A stretch of 64,000 nt of DNA from an uncultured Gelidibacter sp. GTDB lineage: Bacteria > Bacteroidota > Bacteroidia > Flavobacteriales > Flavobacteriaceae. The stretch lies in the NCBI RefSeq assembly GCF_947500795.1, contig NZ_CANMTE010000002.1, positions 186,001-250,000 on the forward strand. The letters run 5' to 3'. Below are positions 60,419-64,000 of this stretch, piece by piece. Made by a program: the position numbers and the translations under genes. The notes below the pieces were generated by a model that was given only the letters and a program-made list of their open reading frames with translations, did no database searches and was not told where the DNA came from. The first letter of the stretch is position 1. Every line of letters begins with the position of its first letter.

Positions 60419-61105
60419 CTATTCATTTTCAAAAGGATTGATTTGCTCCAATCGGTCTTTAAGCAATTCCTTTTCTTTAGGGAAAAACGCCTGAGTGAGT
60501 AATAAAACTCCAAAACCTAAAATAACTAAGGCTACAATCTTTTTCGTCTTAAAAATGAGTCGTGGGGTTAACTTATTCTTCAGCTTTTTAGCAATAAGAA
60601 TCTTAAAAAGATCAATTATAAAATACGTTACGAGGATGGTACTTAAGAATACAACTACGCCACCTTTGCTATCCGTAAATGAATTGGCAATGATGATGAA
60701 TCCTACCCATCCCACGAGCACACCAATATTTATAAAATTCAGTAAAAATCCTTTTAAAAAGAGTTTCCCATAGTTCTTTTGGAATTCCACCCTATGGTAT
60801 TCCCTGACAATGGAACGAAAGGATTTTGAAGTTTTTGTAAAGGAGATAAATCCGTAGGCGACCAAAATAACCCCTCCAAAGACCAGGAAATTAGGATCAT
60901 CCTTTATTTTATCCAATAACTTATTAGTACTTAAAAAGGCGACGGCAATGAATAAAATATCAGCAAGCATCACGCCCAAATCAAAAATAAGAGCGCTTTT
61001 AAATCCTTTTGTAGCACTCGTTTCTAAGAGTACAAAAAATACTGGCCCGATTGTAAAAGCCAGTATAATTCCAAAAGGAATAGCCGATAAAATGTCGTCA
61101 AACAT
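60419..61105 (-). CDS. LysE/RhtB family exporter
   Basis: The 228-residue protein has about six membrane helices. The N-terminal IPFGIILAFTIGPVFFVLLETSATKGFKSAL is the LysE signature (usually GPGP/GP.. ..G), and the acidic-to-Asp helix DLGVMLADILFIAVAF also fits. Members export amino acids or similar small molecules; the substrate cannot be told. Confidence 0.88.
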   Translation of the reverse strand: MFDDILSAIPFGIILAFTIGPVFFVLLETSATKGFKSALIFDLGVMLADILFIAVAFLSTNKLLDKIKDDPNFLVFGGVILVAYGFISFTKTSKSFRSIVREYHRVEFQKNYGKLFLKGFLLNFINIGVLVGWVGFIIIANSFTDSKGGVVVFLSTILVTYFIIDLFKILIAKKLKNKLTPRLIFKTKKIVALVILGFGVLLLTQAFFPKEKELLKDRLEQINPFENE

Positions 61106-61121
61106 AAAACTTGTGTTTCAA

Positions 61122-61129
61122 CAAAACTA
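61122..61129 (-). promoter_or_regulatory. Putative -7 element for the LysE-type gene
   Basis: Minus-strand TAGTTTTG, 16 bp before the ATG at 61105; -33 element not evident. Confidence 0.4.
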
Positions 61130-61228
61130 CATAAAAATTTACCTTTTAAGTAGCTTCAAGGTTTTCAAAAGCCTAACCTATACTATGTGTTTATTCATTA
61201 TCAAGCATCTACAAAATAAAGAAATTTC

Positions 61229-61903
61229 TTAATCCATAATCTTAATACGACCACCCAACACTTTACTCTCAATAACACGTTCTGGATTTCCATAAATAAA
61301 CACATCACCACCAGCACGTATTTTTATATCTGCCACTTTTGAAGCGTTGATATGCGCTTCTCCTGCAGCTCTAATAGCCACGTAACTAGATTCAGATTCC
61401 AATGTTTTACCATTAAAAATCCCGCCCGTGTTAATAGAAATATCTTGTCGCATTACTTTTCCAAAAACTTGCACATCACCACCTGTAACGGCTTTAACTT
61501 CGTTTTCGGTAACATCCAGCGTTAATTTGATAATGGCGCCTTCTTGAGCTCGTAATTCGATTTTATGCTGTTTAAAAGTGTCTTCAGAACTTACATAAGC
61601 ACCCTCATTCGCATCAATAATCGCAATATCTTTAAAATACAAGGTGACATTGGTTTTGTTACCGTCAAATTTCTCACCTAAACGCATTTTCACCTTCAGC
61701 ACCCCATTTCTATTGACCAATTCCACATCACTTTGGTTATCTCCAGAAATAATCGCTTTATTTTCATTTGCTTTTATCAAGGTCACGTTAATTAAATCGT
61801 AAACTTTTAGCTCGTCAAAATCGCCAATATTTTTTTCTATGCCTTCTTGGGCTAACGATTGTACCCCTAAAAACAGGGCCATCATCATTACTATTATTTT
61901 CAT
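61229..61903 (-). CDS. Exported GIN-domain (DUF2807) protein
   Basis: The 224-residue product has a signal peptide (MKIIVMMMALFLGVQSLAQ) then a beta-helix-like repeat domain with short strands, for example DFDELKVYDLINVTLIKA, ISGDNQSDVELVNRNGVL and IRAAGEAHINASKVADIKIRAGGDVFIYG. This is the head GIN/DUF2807 fold frequent in Bacteroidota envelopes. Function unknown; no lipobox, so it is periplasmic or secreted. Confidence 0.87.
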   Translation of the reverse strand: MKIIVMMMALFLGVQSLAQEGIEKNIGDFDELKVYDLINVTLIKANENKAIISGDNQSDVELVNRNGVLKVKMRLGEKFDGNKTNVTLYFKDIAIIDANEGAYVSSEDTFKQHKIELRAQEGAIIKLTLDVTENEVKAVTGGDVQVFGKVMRQDISINTGGIFNGKTLESESSYVAIRAAGEAHINASKVADIKIRAGGDVFIYGNPERVIESKVLGGRIKIMD

Positions 61904-62005
61904 AATTATTTTTTTTTAAGTTATAAGCCATACATAAAAACTACCCTTAATTTACTAATTTAAAGGGAGTTGAAACTATAGCAATTGATAAATAAAACTT
62001 AAAAC

Positions 62006-62302
62006 TTAGGCCACTGATACTGCCGTGCCGGTTACAGAAACGGTTATACAGTTATTAACAGTAACCTCCATATCTACCTTAATACCAACAACAGCGTTGG
62101 CATTTAGTTTTCTTGCATGGTTCTGCAATTCTTGAAAAGCTTGTTCTTTTACCTGGCTCATACTTTCAGAAATTCCAGCATAGTATTTTTCCATATTGAA
62201 GGAAATTGACATTTTTTGCATGTTGACTGCAATTCCTGAAACGATGCCTTTATATTCTAAAATTTTAAAGCCTTCTATAGAATTAGTGGTTGTGAGAATC
62301 AT
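62006..62302 (-). CDS. YbjQ/UPF0145 family protein
   Basis: The 98-residue protein has the family opening MILTTTNSIEGFKILEYKGIVSGIAV and the later QELQNHARKLNANAVVGIKVDMEV. The family forms pentameric rings and is annotated as heavy-metal-binding by weak similarity only. It sits 42 bp downstream of RNase R on the same strand. Confidence 0.9.
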   Translation of the reverse strand: MILTTTNSIEGFKILEYKGIVSGIAVNMQKMSISFNMEKYYAGISESMSQVKEQAFQELQNHARKLNANAVVGIKVDMEVTVNNCITVSVTGTAVSVA

Positions 62303-62344
62303 ATGTTTAAGTTTATCCTATCAGTAGAAACTACACCACATTTG

Positions 62345-64000
62345 TTACAATTCTATAATTTGTGGTTTTCCAATCAGCGTAAAATCGAGGTGTTTTTTAA
62401 CTAAATCGGTGTTTTTAACCTTCACTACGACTTCTTCACCAAGTTGATAACTCACGCCAGATTTTTTTCCAACCAAGGCATATTCTGTTGCATCAAATTC
62501 ATAATGATCATCATTCATATCTCTAACAGATACCATGCCTTCACATTTATTTGAAACGATTTCAACATAAATTCCCCAATCTGTTACACCAGAAATAACT
62601 CCTACAAACTCTTCATTTTTATGGTTTTCCATAAATTTGATCTGCATGTATTTAATAGAATCACGTTCTGCCTTGGTAGACAGATTTTCCATATTGCTGG
62701 AATGGTTACATTTCTCTTCGTAAATAGCTTCATTAGCCGATTTTTCACCATCTAGGTAACGTTGCAACAAACGATGCACCATCACATCAGGATAACGACG
62801 GATTGGCGACGTAAAATGCGTGTAATAATCGAATGCTAAACCATAATGGCCGATGTTATGCGTGGTATATTCCGCTTTACTCATCGTTCTAATGGTCAAC
62901 GTATCCACTAAATTTTGTTCGGCTTTACCTTGAACATCTTTTAACATCCCGTTTAAAGAAGATGAAATACTATTGCGATCCTTGAAATTAAGTTTGTATC
63001 CAAATTTAGAAACTACGCCTTGCAATGCCGCTAATTTAGTAGCATCTGGCTCATCATGCACACGATACACAAAAGTCTTTTTAGGCGATTGTTTTCCAAT
63101 ATATTGTGCTACTTTTTTATTGGCAAGCAACATAAATTCTTCAATCAATTTGTTGGCATCTTGACTGGTTTTAAAGAACACCCCTATCGGATTTGCCTGC
63201 TCATCAAGATTGAATTTTACTTCTACTTTATCAAAAGAAATGGCGCCTTCTTTCATACGTTCACGACGCATAATTTTTGCCAATTCGTCCATTTTTAAAA
63301 CAGCATCAGCAATATTTTGATCAACGTCATAAGCCTCTCCTGTAATAGAAACTTCTTCTGGAATGTGGGTCCCGTTGGTTTCAATGATGGCTTGCGCTTC
63401 TTCATAAGCAAAACGAGCATCACTGTAGGTTACCGTTCTTCCAAACCACTGCGATTTTATTTCAGCCTTATCATTCATCTGAAACACTGCAGAAAATGTA
63501 TATTTTTCTTCGTTTGGACGTAAGGAACACGCATTATTTGACAGTACTTCCGGAAGCATAGGAACTACCCTATCCACCAAATACACTGAGGTTGCACGCT
63601 CATAAGCTTCATCATCTAAAATAGTACCTTCTTGCACATAATGCGATACATCAGCAATGTGTATTCCGATTTCAAATAAACCATTATCCAGCACTTCAAA
63701 TGATAACGCATCATCAAAATCTTTTGCATCTTTCGGATCTATGGTAAACGTAAGCACGTTTCTCATGTCGCGACGCTTAGCAATTTCAGCTTCGTTAATG
63801 GACGTATCTAGGTTGTTGGCATATTCTTCTACCTCGGCAGGAAATTCGTATGGAAGCCCATATTCTGCCAGAATAGCGTGAATTTCAGTATTGTGTTCTC
63901 CAGGTTTTCCTAAAACTTTTAAGACGGCACCTTTAGGTGAATCTTCGTTTTTTTCCCAACTTTCAAGAGATACTAAAACAACATCGCCATTTTCAGCTTT
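62345..64000 (-). CDS. rnr: Ribonuclease R (5' end beyond the window)
   Basis: The ORF track starts at the internal Met at 63766, but the frame stays open for 78 more codons to the window edge (KAENGDVVLVSLE..), so at least 551 residues are coded here. The RNB catalytic core TFTIDPKDAKDFDDALSFE holds the acidic metal ligands, with HYGLAFDYYTHFTSPIRRYPD further on, and a C-terminal S1 domain (EEFVGVISGVTDWGIYVEIV). It degrades structured RNA 3' to 5'. Cold-shock domains should lie in the missing part. Confidence 0.95.
   Translation of the reverse strand, partial: KAENGDVVLVSLESWEKNEDSPKGAVLKVLGKPGEHNTEIHAILAEYGLPYEFPAEVEEYANNLDTSINEAEIAKRRDMRNVLTFTIDPKDAKDFDDALSFEVLDNGLFEIGIHIADVSHYVQEGTILDDEAYERATSVYLVDRVVPMLPEVLSNNACSLRPNEEKYTFSAVFQMNDKAEIKSQWFGRTVTYSDARFAYEEAQAIIETNGTHIPEEVSITGEAYDVDQNIADAVLKMDELAKIMRRERMKEGAISFDKVEVKFNLDEQANPIGVFFKTSQDANKLIEEFMLLANKKVAQYIGKQSPKKTFVYRVHDEPDATKLAALQGVVSKFGYKLNFKDRNSISSSLNGMLKDVQGKAEQNLVDTLTIRTMSKAEYTTHNIGHYGLAFDYYTHFTSPIRRYPDVMVHRLLQRYLDGEKSANEAIYEEKCNHSSNMENLSTKAERDSIKYMQIKFMENHKNEEFVGVISGVTDWGIYVEIVSNKCEGMVSVRDMNDDHYEFDATEYALVGKKSGVSYQLGEEVVVKVKNTDLVKKHLDFTLIGKPQIIEL

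Noticed and set aside
60310-60513. 67-residue minus-strand ORF between the lipoprotein and LysE-type genes
   Set aside because: It overlaps both real genes in another frame and has no protein-like features.
62345-63766. Reading rnr as a 473-residue truncated enzyme
   Set aside because: The frame continues upstream of the internal Met to the window edge with plausible RNase R sequence, so the gene is simply cut by the window.
1-64000. CRISPR arrays, insertion sequences, prophage, rRNA or riboswitches
   Set aside because: No regular direct repeats with unique spacers, no transposase, integrase or phage frames, and no recognisable rRNA or riboswitch core were found on either strand.

Overview
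The window is chromosomal DNA of a flavobacterium (Bacteroidota, most likely family Flavobacteriaceae; genus not resolved). The evidence is AT-rich sequence, promoters of the Bacteroidota type (TTTG-N19-TAnnTTTG, best seen before atpB), starts without Shine-Dalgarno sites, a SprE/PorW gliding and type IX secretion lipoprotein, and many families largely confined to this group (DUF4254, DUF4837, DUF5687, DUF6168, DUF6341, DUF6427, DUF6909). There is no transposase, integrase, CRISPR array or rRNA operon. One tRNA gene (Cys-GCA) is present. Both edges cut genes: a secreted protein or lipoprotein at the left and RNase R at the right.

Region 1 (1-9400, minus strand) runs sprE, bactofilin, atpZ, a DUF6168 membrane protein and atpBEFHAG, followed by a terminator. 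The beta and epsilon genes are not here, so the ATP synthase genes are split. Every spacer from atpE onward carries a hairpin or short repeat. Region 2 (9400-18000) holds an ABC export pair, a PaaE-like reductase, a GT9 glycosyltransferase with DUF4254, upp, two small membrane protein genes and purD.

Region 3 (18200-34500) is a surface polysaccharide locus. On the plus strand are an overlapping CapK-like adenylate-forming enzyme, wecB and a GT4 transferase. On the minus strand are a Wzz-like protein, rfbC, rfbD, Wzx, two Wzy/WaaL-like proteins, several glycosyltransferases including a GT2 fused to a left-handed beta-helix acyltransferase, a UDP-glucuronate decarboxylase and the initiating sugar-phosphate transferase. 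They outline a Wzx/Wzy pathway using dTDP-rhamnose, UDP-xylose and ManNAc-type precursors. rfbA, rfbB, ugd and outer membrane export genes are absent, so precursors and export depend on other loci. The same strand continues upstream through DUF6909, a GH3-family enzyme and an M23 peptidase (34470-38555), possibly as one long transcription unit.

Region 4 (38600-52200) is housekeeping and envelope: tatA, a DUF4837 lipoprotein, a LysM lytic transglycosylase, pgk, holB, an OmpH/Skp-like lipoprotein, a methyltransferase, mnmG, ybeY and a large DUF4175 protein. Two near-perfect parS palindromes (46312-46327 and 48243-48258) bracket mnmG, which suggests the window lies in the origin-proximal ParB domain. 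Region 5 (52400-64000) has gltX, an outer-membrane barrel, an SPFH protein, a DUF4377 lipoprotein, glnS with a C-terminal extension, folB, tRNA-Cys followed by a broken partial copy and a field of about 108-bp degenerate repeats, then a small lipoprotein, a LysE-type exporter, a GIN-domain protein, a YbjQ protein and RNase R.

The observations most worth a second look are the parS pair around mnmG, the structured spacers of the atp operon (including two hairpins with an identical 12-nt loop and compensated stems), the tRNA-Cys partial duplication carrying an 18-bp palindrome, the GT2/acyltransferase fusion, and the M23-GH3-DUF6909-Wzz gene block.
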